Positions 18,301 to 27,041 are shown, counted from the stretch's first letter. The stretch is DNA of 36,564 nucleotides from Planctomyces sp. (GCA_005778225.1 SXPC01000090.1:1-36564), one strand, 5' to 3'. Program-made: numbers and translations. Notes: generated by a model not told the origin, from the sequence alone.

Positions 18301-19377
18301 ATCTTCCGAATCCGTAAACCGAATCCGTGCGACCTTCACAGGCATCGAAACGCTCGCAGAGATTGCGACCTTCGTCCCTTCGAGAGCATCGATGTCCCCC
18401 GCTTGAATCGTCGTCGGCTCCAGCCTCGTATACGACGGCGGCTGCAGGAAAACCTGATCCACCTTCGCGACCGGAGTCGCTTTCACTGTCACTCGATAGC
18501 TCGTCGACTTCGCGTCACCGGCTTCCACGTAGTACGAATGATTCTGCTGCAACCCGCGACCATTCTCACCGGCCAGAATCGCGGCATATTTCCCCTTGGC
18601 ATCCCCATCCACCGGCTTCATGAGGACCGTTTCATCAACATACCGACGATCATCCGTCGTGTACTTGAGCAAAACCTCCTCAGGAATATCTCCCGTAATC
18701 AGCGCAGAGATTTCTACCTGCGAACGGGCAGGCACTTCAATGTCTTTACCCGGCGTAATGTTGTTGATCTGCGTGCGTGTCGCGGCCTGAATATCCGCTG
18801 ATGGGGCAACCGCTCTTAAAAGCGTTCCTGCGATCTGCTTGGGAGAGAGCAGGGCATAGAGTGCAAAAATGACGACGATCGCCAGCAGAAAATACAGCGA
18901 TCGCATCAGGCTCGTATGATCGACTGTCTGATCGATCTGCAGTTTGGAAAGCCCGAGCGCCGCCCTCTTCTCCAATGACTGCTCAATCTCGGGAGCCACC
19001 GTCTTCTTATGCCGACGAATATCAATCAACGTCAACAGGATGTTATGCAGGTCCGGCTTGGCAGTATCGAGCGTCCGGGCGGCAAACAGACTGTTGATCT
19101 GATTGAACGCCGGCCGGGAAACTCGCCACACAAACCAGCCCGCCGTCAGCAGCAGTACCGAGACCAGCATCAGGACCCGCGCCGTCGCCGAAAAGCCCCC
19201 TTCGATCACCCAGTGATCCAGCACGACAAACGTCAGCAGATACGTGAGCAGAATCCCCACGCCTCCCGCGATCGCAGTCATCAGGTCCGTCGACCGGATA
19301 TGCCGACGGGTCCGCTCCAACTGCAGCGAAATGTAGTCGTGATAGTCAACAAACTGCTGCTGATCGAGACTGCTCAT
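15331..19377 (-). CDS. Giant membrane protein with long low-complexity linker (DUF4175-like)
   Basis: The 1348-residue protein has three predicted membrane helices (about 31-52, 66-86 and 161-182). Residues 200-525 are beta-rich and probably periplasmic, with repeats resembling immunoglobulin-like domains (VDQVFLQPPSYTRLEP, APMVRLKSPTGDLVQP, DGDEIAFWVEARDNKEPAS). From about 530 to 1228 there is a linker of some 700 residues made mostly of Q, K, E, G, S, D, N and P with no stable fold expected. The last 120 residues return to normal complexity, with helices (ADLVLKQLEDDLKRGDVDEE, FLKRLGWTETDLKKFRERM). The layout matches DUF4175/low-complexity proteins next to vWA genes in other bacteria; this match is from memory. 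It is the last gene of the vWA cluster, 266 bases downstream of its neighbour, with an R5 repeat between. The start has little Shine-Dalgarno sequence. Its role is unknown, possibly in the envelope. Confidence 0.8.
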   Translation of the reverse strand: MSSLDQQQFVDYHDYISLQLERTRRHIRSTDLMTAIAGGVGILLTYLLTFVVLDHWVIEGGFSATARVLMLVSVLLLTAGWFVWRVSRPAFNQINSLFAARTLDTAKPDLHNILLTLIDIRRHKKTVAPEIEQSLEKRAALGLSKLQIDQTVDHTSLMRSLYFLLAIVVIFALYALLSPKQIAGTLLRAVAPSADIQAATRTQINNITPGKDIEVPARSQVEISALITGDIPEEVLLKYTTDDRRYVDETVLMKPVDGDAKGKYAAILAGENGRGLQQNHSYYVEAGDAKSTSYRVTVKATPVAKVDQVFLQPPSYTRLEPTTIQAGDIDALEGTKVAISASVSMPVKVARIRFTDSEDLTQKAEEVMMSVNDRTKLSAELPPLKIRTDGTFPRFYHIECKTDDGASDPAPVLYRMNIRPDQAPMVRLKSPTGDLVQPANGIIPLIVEAQDPDFLLHSLTLRVEKAGERIHGEPLFEKRVQGTRVKYDWRLESLHLLDGDEIAFWVEARDNKEPASNLSNTQKIRVKIQAPQDEAKVEKALEEQKAQQKKQEEKEQQEAQQKGENQQPPQAEQQDQPADGAQKNQEQKVTDQPKEGEKSPENGEKAKGKNGEGESGNDGDGQSDNQKTGEKGEGQPQQEGKMNDSKTGDGGESGEKSNPQNGDATSTENPSKQEQSGNQSGQQNQDGKPKSGGENQPQAGREEMSEQGEKGNQSQAADQPQFDKEGADDDLVLNELMKEHQKKEQEKQDKQPNNKGDSQSPEGKASPDGKEGDNDQQKNDGQSKPSEAMNDDQKPSKDGEKSSKPKTDGKPADEGQPSDDKSAAENADKMSKENKGDSGEEMKSGQKGEQKEGEKPADEKSKDGAASGEQEKNDGNKPPEGMEKKVGSGGEKSDEQPMGDEPKDGTGGDQPSEKMNQDGNSPSNASQDDKGKEGTSPDPNAPMGKNEATPDKDATGKPADDPNIDTMKSDNTVKREEGTKPTTREGDPNDPNRKPENQAKGGDQDKPEQSSGKSPSSEKQDSQQKGGQKSDGSQSGSEQKKGGDSPSDKSQDGKSKGSSKDGQPGDAKGDQSGMNQEGQKAGGEQKPGENQKQDDVPRKPDEKQGDGDQKMGDEKQGGQQQGGQQKSGQQQSGDQGGKSKGESGGKSAGEGGKSQQLGEASDQPPSSSQPSGGGGAASKQAAPAKKGERGADAADGPAPNGEPQKGEAGAGEGPSKSAPSQEQSLEDKKKAADLVLKQLEDDLKRGDVDEEFLKRLGWTETDLKKFRERMAKMSQEKEAVTPEEMARRKQYQEMLKNLNLNTNRPTAKSSQGFGKSEVDSFGPSNIPAPAQYQELERAYKQSLLKKKD

Positions 19378-19412
19378 AATGACTCACTGTTTTCTTTGTC
19401 TCAATCAAGACA

Positions 19413-19544
19413 GGGTAGTCGGGGTTGTCCCAACCTCGACGGCGTAGCCGCTAGAATCACGGTCAGCCACGCGTTGGACGTTCATTCAGTGCTTCTGTTC
19501 GTGCCGAAGCGGCACGTCCCGGGTTGGAACAACCCGGGCTACCC
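19413..19544. repeat. R5 palindromic repeat (GGGTAG...GGGTTGT family)
   Basis: The left end GGGTAGTCGGGGTTGTCCCA (continuing ACC) and the right end CCGGGTTGGAACAACCCGGG plus CTACCC are inverted copies with about 25 of 30 matches. The right arm also forms its own CCCGGGTT / AACCCGGG hairpin. One copy, 132 bp, lies between two genes of the vWA cluster. Confidence 0.75.
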
Positions 19545-19643
19545 AATCCAAGTCATAACCATTCTACGCCAGAAGTCCTCATCCACACAGTCCTTACCAT
19601 CAGACGGCGCAGACTTCTCCCTCCAACACAGACGTCTTCAAAA

Positions 19644-21938
19644 CTAAGTCAGTTCCATCCGTTTTCGCAGAATCCACTCCGCAGACAAAACTCCGACGAA
19701 AATCAACAGCACAGGCCACCCGTCCCACAGGTTGATCCGCTCGGACGCCTCCAAGTCGGCTTTCCACGGTTTCCGCTTGACGAAATTCTTCAAAAACTCC
19801 GGAAATTCCTCCGGCGGAATCAACTGTCCATCCGTCAGCTCCGCCGTAATCTCACTCATCTGAGCCAGCATCGCAGGGTCTGCCGTCGGGTTATCCATCT
19901 CGAGGTCTCGCTGGTCAACAATGAACCGCGACACCCCCGGCAGCCCCATCGAGGTCCCGCCACGGGAAGCTTCCACCGACAGCCAGTAATCCCCCGCTGT
20001 CTGCGTTTCTCCAATCATGCTCCGCGCAAAATCGTTCGAACGCTGTGACGGAATCGTCTTCGTCTCCCCACCGCCCGGCGGAACCAGCGACACCTTGAAC
20101 GTCGCATCCTGGATCGCAGTCCCATCCGGGCCACGCACTCCATAGGTTGCTTCGACTTCCGATCCCGGCGAAATATTCCGATGATCCAGACGCACCCAGA
20201 TCGACTGGTCACTCTCAAACTCTTTATGCGACAACCACAAAATCAACTGACGCCAAAACCGCTGATGCTTCTGAGGCTGACCCGCCAGATACCAGTAATA
20301 CGTCTCATCTGTCGCGAGCGCCACACTCCGGCTTCGCCCGACATCAGCCGCGATGAACAGCGGATCGCCCGACGACGTCCTCGCCAGCACTTCCACCACA
20401 TCACTCTTCGGCTTCAACCGGTTAATCCCCGTCAGCGGAGGCAACGATGCCCACGCTGCGGCATTCTGCTCCGGTGCATCGATCAGCATGACGTAGTGAC
20501 GCAGACCCGCATCCGTTGCTTCGATCGTGACTTCACCAACCACCTGCTGCGAGTTGTCAATCCGATCCGGAGGCACAACCTTGCTCGCATCAAGCGCTAC
20601 AGGCAGCCAGTCGGCAATCGGCGTGTTGGCATACCCACCAGCAGAGAAGTTGTGATAACCGCCGATCATCAGCAGTCCCGACCCCGCTCGGACTTTCTCC
20701 GCCAGCTTCTGCAGCAAGGCATTTCCAAACACAGACGCAGGGACGTCCCCGATGATGTAGACGTCGTAGTTCTCCGTCTCAATCATCGCAGGATTGATCG
20801 GCGTCATCAGCTGACCTTTGTTGATCGAGATCAACTGAAAATCGACTTGGATGTTCGACGACGTATTCAGGCTGCGAATGAACTTCACCTCATTGCGCAG
20901 AACATCGAAATACGCCACCTTCAGCCCGCCACCACGTACCGTCGTGAGCGCCTCGCGCCGGTTGTTCCCTGTCTGAACTTCTCCCTCGACCGGCGTCACC
21001 TCGATACCGATCTTGATCTCTCCGGCCTGCGTCGGCGTGTAGGTAAATTCCAGCGGCACCGTCTGCCCCGACGGGACATTGGGAATCGTCAGCTCGGTCC
21101 GATCGGTCCTCGACATCGGCGGCTGCCTCATCGGCCCACTCTCGCCGATCCGCTTCCCCGTTCGATCTTCCACTAGCAGTTTCACTTGATAAGGCTGGCT
21201 CGTCGCCCCCGAGACTCGCAGCACCGCACGAACGGGAATCGTCTTCTTTTCAAACACGACTGGATCAATCGACAACTCATCAATGACCAGGTCCAGCCCA
21301 CGATCAATCGACGATGTCGTCCCGAACGGGACGGTATAAAGCGGAATCCCGCGCTTGGCCAGTTCCATCGCAGCCGACCTCGGCGACCGATTCAACGGCG
21401 GCAACGATCGCTCCGCCCCGTCGCTCAACATGAAGACTGCTTTCAGCGGCTCGCCACTCGATTGCTCCAACAGCTTCTCCAGACTTCCCCCCAGCGGCGT
21501 CTGCATCCCGGGGGCTTCGCTGGTTAGAGGCATCGCAGTGACCGGAGTCAGCTGGTCTCCAAATTCGAACTCTCGAACCGTCAGCTCGTCTTTCAGACTC
21601 TTGATCTCGTCCTCAACACCTGTCCGCACCTTAACCAGATGCTCGCGACGCGTCTGATTCTCCGGCGCATCTTTGGTCGTCATACTGCGACTGTCGTCAT
21701 ACAAAAAACTGATGACCGTATCACTGTCATCACTCGTCGCATATTTCAGCGACGGCCGAAACATCGCGACTAATAACACCAACGTCGAAAGCAGACGCAG
21801 CGTGAGCAACGACCGCTGCTGAGCCTTCGGCAAATGACGCACCCGCGCTGGATACGTGAGCAACACCAATAGCAGAAGCCCGAGCCCCAACAGGCTCGTC
21901 GTCATCCACCCCCAAATCGGTGCCCACGAAATTTCCAT
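19644..21938 (-). CDS. vWA and glutamine amidotransferase-like membrane protein
   Basis: The product is 764 residues from ATG 21938, which has AAGGGA five bases upstream; the frame extends to 21989 through the edge of an R2 repeat and is not preferred. Two N-terminal membrane helices (about 8-30 and 42-60) precede a von Willebrand factor A domain whose metal site DDSRS is at 81-85. A middle beta-sandwich region (about 200-330) is followed by a class-I glutamine-amidotransferase-like domain (about 340-560; DVYIIGDVPAS, GSGLLMIGGYHNFSAGG) lacking an obvious catalytic cysteine. A C-terminal helix (GWPVLLIFVGVLSAEWILRK) returns to the membrane. This arrangement is common in planctomycete and other vWA clusters near MoxR ATPases. 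It is the second gene of the cluster and probably interacts with the BatA-type protein encoded just upstream. Confidence 0.85.
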   Translation of the reverse strand: MEISWAPIWGWMTTSLLGLGLLLLVLLTYPARVRHLPKAQQRSLLTLRLLSTLVLLVAMFRPSLKYATSDDSDTVISFLYDDSRSMTTKDAPENQTRREHLVKVRTGVEDEIKSLKDELTVREFEFGDQLTPVTAMPLTSEAPGMQTPLGGSLEKLLEQSSGEPLKAVFMLSDGAERSLPPLNRSPRSAAMELAKRGIPLYTVPFGTTSSIDRGLDLVIDELSIDPVVFEKKTIPVRAVLRVSGATSQPYQVKLLVEDRTGKRIGESGPMRQPPMSRTDRTELTIPNVPSGQTVPLEFTYTPTQAGEIKIGIEVTPVEGEVQTGNNRREALTTVRGGGLKVAYFDVLRNEVKFIRSLNTSSNIQVDFQLISINKGQLMTPINPAMIETENYDVYIIGDVPASVFGNALLQKLAEKVRAGSGLLMIGGYHNFSAGGYANTPIADWLPVALDASKVVPPDRIDNSQQVVGEVTIEATDAGLRHYVMLIDAPEQNAAAWASLPPLTGINRLKPKSDVVEVLARTSSGDPLFIAADVGRSRSVALATDETYYWYLAGQPQKHQRFWRQLILWLSHKEFESDQSIWVRLDHRNISPGSEVEATYGVRGPDGTAIQDATFKVSLVPPGGGETKTIPSQRSNDFARSMIGETQTAGDYWLSVEASRGGTSMGLPGVSRFIVDQRDLEMDNPTADPAMLAQMSEITAELTDGQLIPPEEFPEFLKNFVKRKPWKADLEASERINLWDGWPVLLIFVGVLSAEWILRKRMELT

Positions 21939-21972
21939 CAAGTCCCTTATGCTTACAAATTCAAAAGAACTC

Positions 21973-22070
21973 TTCACCACAGAGGTCACGGAGGAACACA
22001 GAGTCGCACAGAGAAGAGATTTTTGTTTTCCCTGTGTGCCTCTGTGTAACTCTGTGACCTCTGTGGTGAA
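21973..22070. repeat. R2 palindromic repeat (CCACAGAG family)
   Basis: TTCACCACAGAGGTCAC at the left is the exact reverse complement of GTGACCTCTGTGGTGAA at the right, with further imperfect pairing inward, forming a 98-base hairpin. It fills the gap between the BatA-type gene and the next vWA gene, so it would sit inside their shared mRNA. Confidence 0.85.
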
Positions 22071-22082
22071 ATTGTCTTCCTC

Positions 22083-24623
22083 TCACGCCGGCTCACTTCC
22101 CCCGACGCGATAAAAGTAATTCGCGATCAAATGCTCTCCTGCAAACACGATGATCATCAACGTCACCAGCAGCGGATAAATCTCTTCCCCCAGGCGCGTC
22201 TTCAACATCCGACGCTCGAGTTCCGAAACATCTTTCGCCATCTGATACTGACCTGTCCCCAACATCAGGTCGAGCTCTGCGGCCGTCAGTTTCGTCAGAT
22301 CAGTTTCGTTCTCAACCAGGTTCACACTGAACCCATCGGTCCCTGAAATTCGATCCGTCTCCGAAAGGCTCCGCCCCGGCTGCTGACCAGGGATCAGCAG
22401 ATACTGCCCGATCGTCGTCGCCCCCTGCAAGTTTCCCGGACGTTCATTGCGATTGGCTGAATTAGTGGCTTCAGTCACTTTTGTCTGAGGACGAATCGTC
22501 AACAACGGCCCCTGATACGGCAATTCAATTTTCTGCTGCTTCAAGTCCGGGAGACGCAATTGATAAGTCTGCTTCGCCTGAGCGGGCACCGTCACATCAA
22601 CGAACTGGCCGATCTGAAAGTTTCTCGCGGATTCCGACAACCCCGCTGATCTCTGCACGAGAAAATCCGCCAGCGCCAGATACGCCCAGCCACCGCGCGC
22701 CAGATCGCTCCAGTTATTTCCCGTCGCTCCGCCGCGCAGATCGACTGCCGTCGTCAGCAGGATCGAAAGGCCTCCTTTGACCGACTTCTCCATCAGTGCC
22801 GGTGAACGGTCATCATTCGCGTATTCGGCAATGATCTGACCGCCGGCTCGCTGCTCCAGTTTCCAGAAGCGTCGTATCGGCAACAACGGCAGCACCTTCG
22901 CAACTCCGAGCTGAGTCAGACTCTGCGCCAATGGATGGCCACTACTGGCGATATCGATAAACGCAGGCTGCCCAAAACGACTATGCACATCGGGCAGAGC
23001 AGGGAGGACTTCCTCAGCGGCAGAGCCCCGATAGGCATTGCGGTCAATCTCGGTCGTCCCGAGAACCGTAATCAACCCGCCGCCGTTCTGCACGTAACTA
23101 TTGAGTGCCTGCCACACCGCTGGACTCGGTCGATTCAGGTTGATCAGAAAGACCGTCTTGTAGTCCTTGAGCATTGCGGAATTGAACTGCGACAGCGGCA
23201 ACACATTCACGTCATATTTATTGACCGACGCATTTGCGAGGGCCTCAGGAGCAAGCGCCTGCGAAATCTCGAAACCATCAGGGATTCGATCCACGAGCAT
23301 CAACACTTTCGTCTTGATATTCGCAGGAATCGAGAAGTAACGAACATCATCCGCAGCGAGTGGATCACTCCCCGTCAGACGTAGTTCCCCCTGAACGAGC
23401 CCTGCCTGTCGTGCTTCGACTCGAAATGGCACCTGTGCCGGCTGTCCTGCTTCCACCGTCACTGTCTCGAAACTCTGCTTCGTCAATTCACCGAGCGTGT
23501 TTTTAAGATACAGCTCGACCATCACCTGAGCCGTCGGTTGTGTCGTCGCGATATCGACCGTGATGATGGAAGACTGCCCGACAATCGCGGGTCTCGTGCC
23601 CGTATCAATCTTGCGAATCGCCTGATTGAGCGGCTGGTCGACACTCACATCGATCAGGTACAGATTCATCCAGGGACGTGCTTCCAGTTCCCCTTTCAGA
23701 TTCGCTGCGACGTCCTTGTTCCAGGCCGAGGCGGACAGGTCCGTGAAGAGGTACACATCGCGGATAAACCGATCGGTACTCTCCTCACCCCCGCGCTGAC
23801 CATCAGGCCCGATCTTCATGACTTCATCCCGACTTTCATCCTGCAGCTTCATTGCCGCCTTGAGTCGTTGAGACAGATCGATACTGATTGGCGAAGTCTT
23901 CAGAAAATTCTCGCTGGTCAGCTTTTTGAACGCCGCACTCAGATCATTCTGAAACAGAACGGGGTCCGTCGACGCGCTGTCAGTAATCGCGATCCGGCTG
24001 CCAGTGGGCAGGTCTTCGACAAGTTTGGTCGCGATCTGTCGACTCATCCCGACCCGCGTGCGATTCTCAAACAGGTAGTCCATGCTCACGCTGGTATCAA
24101 ACACCAGCACCGAAGCCACCGGCAGTCGCATATTCCCCGGCTGCACGGGCGACTTCATCTCGGCCCAGACCCGAGATCCCCAGGGAATCCCCACCAGCAA
24201 AAGAGTCAGAAAAATGAAGCCCGTCAACACACCTGACCGCAGTCGCATCTCCTGCTTTTCAAACGCGTTTGACTTCTCCCCGCGAGCGGCGAGGCGTCTA
24301 TGCATCCCGTAATAAATCCCCGCAGCAGCCGCTCCCAATCCTCCGAGCAGCAGCATCTCCAGCAGCGACAGTCCATAGTCCGCTGAGGGGAGGGAAGGGC
24401 GAACCAGCGCCATCACGAGCAACCCGATCACCGCCATTCGCAACAACAGTAGCAACAAATGCTTCAGCTGCATCCGTCGTTGATGTTTGCGCTGCTTGTT
24501 GATCAGCAGACGCAGGGCCGGGAAGACGAGTTTCTTGGGCTTCGACTTGAGCAGATAATGGATCAGGACCGGCACGACGATCAGCGTCAGACCATAAAGT
24601 AATGCCGGGTTAAGCAGCGACAT
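22083..24623 (-). CDS. BatA N-terminal domain and vWA domain membrane protein
   Basis: The 846-residue protein begins with a BatA domain (SLLNPALLYGLTLIVVPVLI then KSKPKKLVFPALRLL), comprising a helix, a basic stretch and a second helix at about 55-74. Two more helices lie near 88-105 and 132-148. A von Willebrand factor A domain starts near 168 with the metal-binding site DTSVS at 176-180. A beta-sandwich region (about 310-430), an amidotransferase-like domain (about 435-650; TVFLINLNRPSPAVWQAL, GGGLITVLGTTE) and a C-terminal helix (LLVTLMIIVFAGEHLIANYF) follow. It is the first gene of the minus-strand cluster, with a plausible promoter at 24698-24726. BatA/vWA proteins usually work with MoxR AAA+ ATPases in folding or inserting metal enzymes or in envelope stress, but no moxR or DUF58 gene lies beside it here. 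Confidence 0.85.
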   Translation of the reverse strand: MSLLNPALLYGLTLIVVPVLIHYLLKSKPKKLVFPALRLLINKQRKHQRRMQLKHLLLLLLRMAVIGLLVMALVRPSLPSADYGLSLLEMLLLGGLGAAAAGIYYGMHRRLAARGEKSNAFEKQEMRLRSGVLTGFIFLTLLLVGIPWGSRVWAEMKSPVQPGNMRLPVASVLVFDTSVSMDYLFENRTRVGMSRQIATKLVEDLPTGSRIAITDSASTDPVLFQNDLSAAFKKLTSENFLKTSPISIDLSQRLKAAMKLQDESRDEVMKIGPDGQRGGEESTDRFIRDVYLFTDLSASAWNKDVAANLKGELEARPWMNLYLIDVSVDQPLNQAIRKIDTGTRPAIVGQSSIITVDIATTQPTAQVMVELYLKNTLGELTKQSFETVTVEAGQPAQVPFRVEARQAGLVQGELRLTGSDPLAADDVRYFSIPANIKTKVLMLVDRIPDGFEISQALAPEALANASVNKYDVNVLPLSQFNSAMLKDYKTVFLINLNRPSPAVWQALNSYVQNGGGLITVLGTTEIDRNAYRGSAAEEVLPALPDVHSRFGQPAFIDIASSGHPLAQSLTQLGVAKVLPLLPIRRFWKLEQRAGGQIIAEYANDDRSPALMEKSVKGGLSILLTTAVDLRGGATGNNWSDLARGGWAYLALADFLVQRSAGLSESARNFQIGQFVDVTVPAQAKQTYQLRLPDLKQQKIELPYQGPLLTIRPQTKVTEATNSANRNERPGNLQGATTIGQYLLIPGQQPGRSLSETDRISGTDGFSVNLVENETDLTKLTAAELDLMLGTGQYQMAKDVSELERRMLKTRLGEEIYPLLVTLMIIVFAGEHLIANYFYRVGGSEPA

Positions 24624-24697
24624 GGGAATCCGTTGTCAGTCGATGAAGTGTCACAAGTGAAAAGGGCGTCGAGGCATCCATGTTATTATCTCTACCG

Positions 24698-24726
24698 ATT
24701 ATAGCGCCTCCCGGTTTGGCTGCCTA
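24698..24726 (-). promoter_or_regulatory. Sigma-70-type promoter of the vWA cluster
   Basis: On the minus strand TAGGCA (24726-24721) and a perfect TATAAT (24703-24698) are separated by 17 bases. Transcription would start near 24691, giving a leader of about 68 bases before the BatA-type gene. The region 24624-24912 holds no gene that I can support. Confidence 0.45.
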
Positions 24727-24912
24727 CACTGGACCTGCGATTGTTCGTCAAACGGTCAGTTTGATATCTCCTACGCCCCGGACTGCCAAAATGTGGGAAA
24801 CTGGCCTCTTTCGCCTGAACTGATCCCAGAGTAGACTGAATCCTGGCCAATTTTTGACTCTGATTTCCGCCGCGCTCGCCCCTAGTCGTATTTGCACAAG
24901 AGATGATCCTTT

Positions 24913-25944
24913 ATGGTACGCCAGACCAGACGACGACAGCGGCTGATTACGCATAATTCCTGGCAGCCGGACCGAGTTCAGAACTTTCAATTCCAGCGGA
25001 AGCCAAAACCATCTCAGAACATCACTCCTCTTTTTGAGCCTGCGGTGCAGAGCTTCGATCGGCCGCCAATTCCGCCCAAGCTGACCATCGTACCGGCAGC
25101 CCCCCTCACACCGCCTGCTCGCTTCGAGAATACCATGCGAATCGCCGCCTTGATGATTGGTGCTTTAGTAATCTGCTTCTCGATCGCTCTGGCGATGGAA
25201 CAGTCTGACTTCTTCAACACCACCACGTCCCATCTTGCTGCAGAAACATCAGCGCTCAGCCAACCTCAGATCTCCGAAGCGACTCGCCGCAATCCTGACG
25301 GGGGTATGCAAGACTTCGAAACAATGCTCAGGACAGCAGCAGACTCGAAAGATTTCACCGGCACTTATCAGATTATTGACAGCCGGACTGATCTCGAGAA
25401 GCAGATCGAACAGAAGCTGTCGACAACTCCGATCACGGTCAATTTCGTCGATACCCCTCTGAAAGAGGTCGTCAGGAATATCGGCGAGCAACTCTCTGTG
25501 GCCGTGTATCTCGCAGAGAATAACTTGAGCGAAGAGGGAATCCCTTCCGATGAACCTATTAATGGCAGCTTCGGCGAGCCAGTCCGTGCAGAGGCAGCCC
25601 TGAGAATCTTATTGGACAAGCTTGGACTGACCTGGTACGTCGGCAACGACATGCTGATCGTCACGACAAAAACCGCAGCCGATGAGCTCGGCTTTGTCCG
25701 CACGTATGACGTGCGGGGGTTGGGATTTCTCAAATACGTCCAAATGCGTCAACTCGAAATCATCATCACATCACACACCGGCGATGAATTCTCCTGGGAT
25801 GAAGTCGGTGGAATGGGCAGAATCTCGTCCATACCCGGTGGAATCGTTGTCAGTAACACCACCAAAGTTCACAACGAAATCAAAGCCCTGCTTGATCAGT
25901 TTCAGAAGTTCGTCACGCCGACTAAGTCGTCACAGCAAAATTAA
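24913..25944 (+). CDS. Membrane-anchored STN-like (secretin/TonB N-terminus) domain protein
   Basis: The protein is 343 residues from ATG 24913. The first 74 residues are basic and proline-rich with no membrane helix; a hydrophobic segment at about 75-95 (MRIAALMIGALVICFSIALA) then follows. If translation instead starts at ATG 25135, that segment is a good signal peptide ending at ALA and the mature protein has about 250 residues. Both starts have poor ribosome sites. The domain at about 170-255 (ITVNFVDTPLKEVVRNIGEQ, then LRILLDKLGLTWYVGNDMLI) matches the STN-type beta-alpha-beta fold found in secretins and in many planctomycete proteins. The C-terminal part (RTYDVRGL..., IVVSNTTKVHNEIKALLDQ) resembles the N1/N-domain repeat of secretins, but no secretin barrel is present. 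It probably acts in the periplasm; function is unknown. Confidence 0.7.
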   Translation: MVRQTRRRQRLITHNSWQPDRVQNFQFQRKPKPSQNITPLFEPAVQSFDRPPIPPKLTIVPAAPLTPPARFENTMRIAALMIGALVICFSIALAMEQSDFFNTTTSHLAAETSALSQPQISEATRRNPDGGMQDFETMLRTAADSKDFTGTYQIIDSRTDLEKQIEQKLSTTPITVNFVDTPLKEVVRNIGEQLSVAVYLAENNLSEEGIPSDEPINGSFGEPVRAEAALRILLDKLGLTWYVGNDMLIVTTKTAADELGFVRTYDVRGLGFLKYVQMRQLEIIITSHTGDEFSWDEVGGMGRISSIPGGIVVSNTTKVHNEIKALLDQFQKFVTPTKSSQQN

Positions 25945-25949
25945 GAAGA

Positions 25950-26058
25950 TTGAACCACGGATGAACACAGATCGACACAGATAAAATCAGTTAGGACCTT
26001 ATCCCCCCTTTCTCGATCTGCGGTTCAAATCCTCGGATCCGTCTCCATCTGTGGTTGA
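25950..26058. repeat. R2b palindromic repeat (GAACCACGGATG family)
   Basis: The left end GAACCACGGATGAACACAGAT is matched by the inverted right end GGATCCGTCTCCATCTGTGG plus TTGATC, and an extra inner arm reads GATCTGCGGTTCAAATC. It lies between convergent genes, starting six bases after the STN-protein stop. Confidence 0.65.
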
Positions 26059-26075
26059 TCCTTTGGAAATCGCTG

Positions 26076-27041
26076 TCACGTGATCGGAATATACTTCCGT
26101 CCCCAGACGATTCCCCAGCGGAGCAGGGCGATCAGGAGTGCAGCGGGCCACATGGAAGGGCGGATCGTGACCAGCGTCAGCGCCGCCAGCAGCGGATAGT
26201 AGCCCAGCATCTGCCCGACCGTTCGCCCGATCAAGGGTGGTTTCTTCTCAGCCTGTTCAATCTGCGCGACACGCTGTCGGAACCAGCAATCAAAGCGGTA
26301 TGCGACGACGAGGGTTCCGATCAGAATCAACCAGCCTTCCCCTGCACGGATCGGCCCCCGGCCAGAGACGACGTCACCGGCGCCGTGCTCCAGCAGAAAA
26401 GTCATGAGCAGGATCACGAATGCCCCGAGGTAGCCTCCACGGCATAGTGCAATCTGCCCCTTGGTGACACCGATCGCTTCCGTCCTCGCCAGAAAGGTGA
26501 TCCCGGCAATAAAGCTAATCATTGCCACACTCACAAGTCCCAGAATGACGACATCGATTCGCGATTCTCCCAGCGGCCAGGCATGCGTCGACCCCAGCAG
26601 CACGTTCCCTCCGCGGCATAGTCCCATCACGAGCGGTGCAAAAGGGAGGTGCTTGAAGCCATCGTAAAAGAGGATCACGCCGGCCAGTCCAACAGCGACG
26701 TACATCGCGTATTCGTTTGCCAGCAACGCCAGGCCAATGCCACCTGCCATCAAGGCGGTCCCCAGAATCAACGCGGATATCCAACTGACTGCGCCACTTG
26801 GAATCGGACGATCGGGACGCTCCTGTGTATCCTGTTTCACATCAAAGAGGTCGTTGAAGACCATCCCCGCGAGGTATAAACATGCCGACGCAGCCGTCAG
26901 GATCGCCAGCTCAATCATGTCCGATGTGGTGAGCTGATTTCGCTGCAGCAGCAGCAGTCCTCCCAGCAGGATGTCGGCGACCACCGACAAAACCAGCGGC
27001 AGTCGCATCAAGCGGGCATAGTCGAAAACAATCAATTTCAT
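26076..27041 (-). CDS. UbiA-family prenyltransferase
   Basis: This is an integral membrane enzyme that transfers a prenyl group from a polyprenyl diphosphate to an aromatic or other acceptor. The 321-residue protein has about eight or nine hydrophobic helices. The first aspartate-rich motif, NDLFDVKQDTQERPDRPIPSG shortened here to N63-D64-D67-D71, is intact and binds the Mg-diphosphate. The second motif is weaker: FYDGFKHLPFAPLVMG supplies D near 137 but lacks the usual second aspartate. The acceptor cannot be deduced; relatives include 4-hydroxybenzoate, menaquinone, chlorophyll and EboC-type enzymes. I chose ATG 27041, with GAAG seven bases upstream; a TTG at 27056 preceded by AAGG is an alternative. 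No neighbouring quinone or terpenoid genes help. Confidence 0.8.
   Translation of the reverse strand: MKLIVFDYARLMRLPLVLSVVADILLGGLLLLQRNQLTTSDMIELAILTAASACLYLAGMVFNDLFDVKQDTQERPDRPIPSGAVSWISALILGTALMAGGIGLALLANEYAMYVAVGLAGVILFYDGFKHLPFAPLVMGLCRGGNVLLGSTHAWPLGESRIDVVILGLVSVAMISFIAGITFLARTEAIGVTKGQIALCRGGYLGAFVILLMTFLLEHGAGDVVSGRGPIRAGEGWLILIGTLVVAYRFDCWFRQRVAQIEQAEKKPPLIGRTVGQMLGYYPLLAALTLVTIRPSMWPAALLIALLRWGIVWGRKYIPIT

Noticed and set aside
15973..18801. Long plus-strand ORFs (up to 392 codons) opposite the giant protein gene
   Set aside because: They are rich in Arg, His, Leu and Ser in a pattern expected from the complement of a low-complexity Q/K/E/G gene, have no ribosome sites or motifs, and the minus-strand frame has clear domains.
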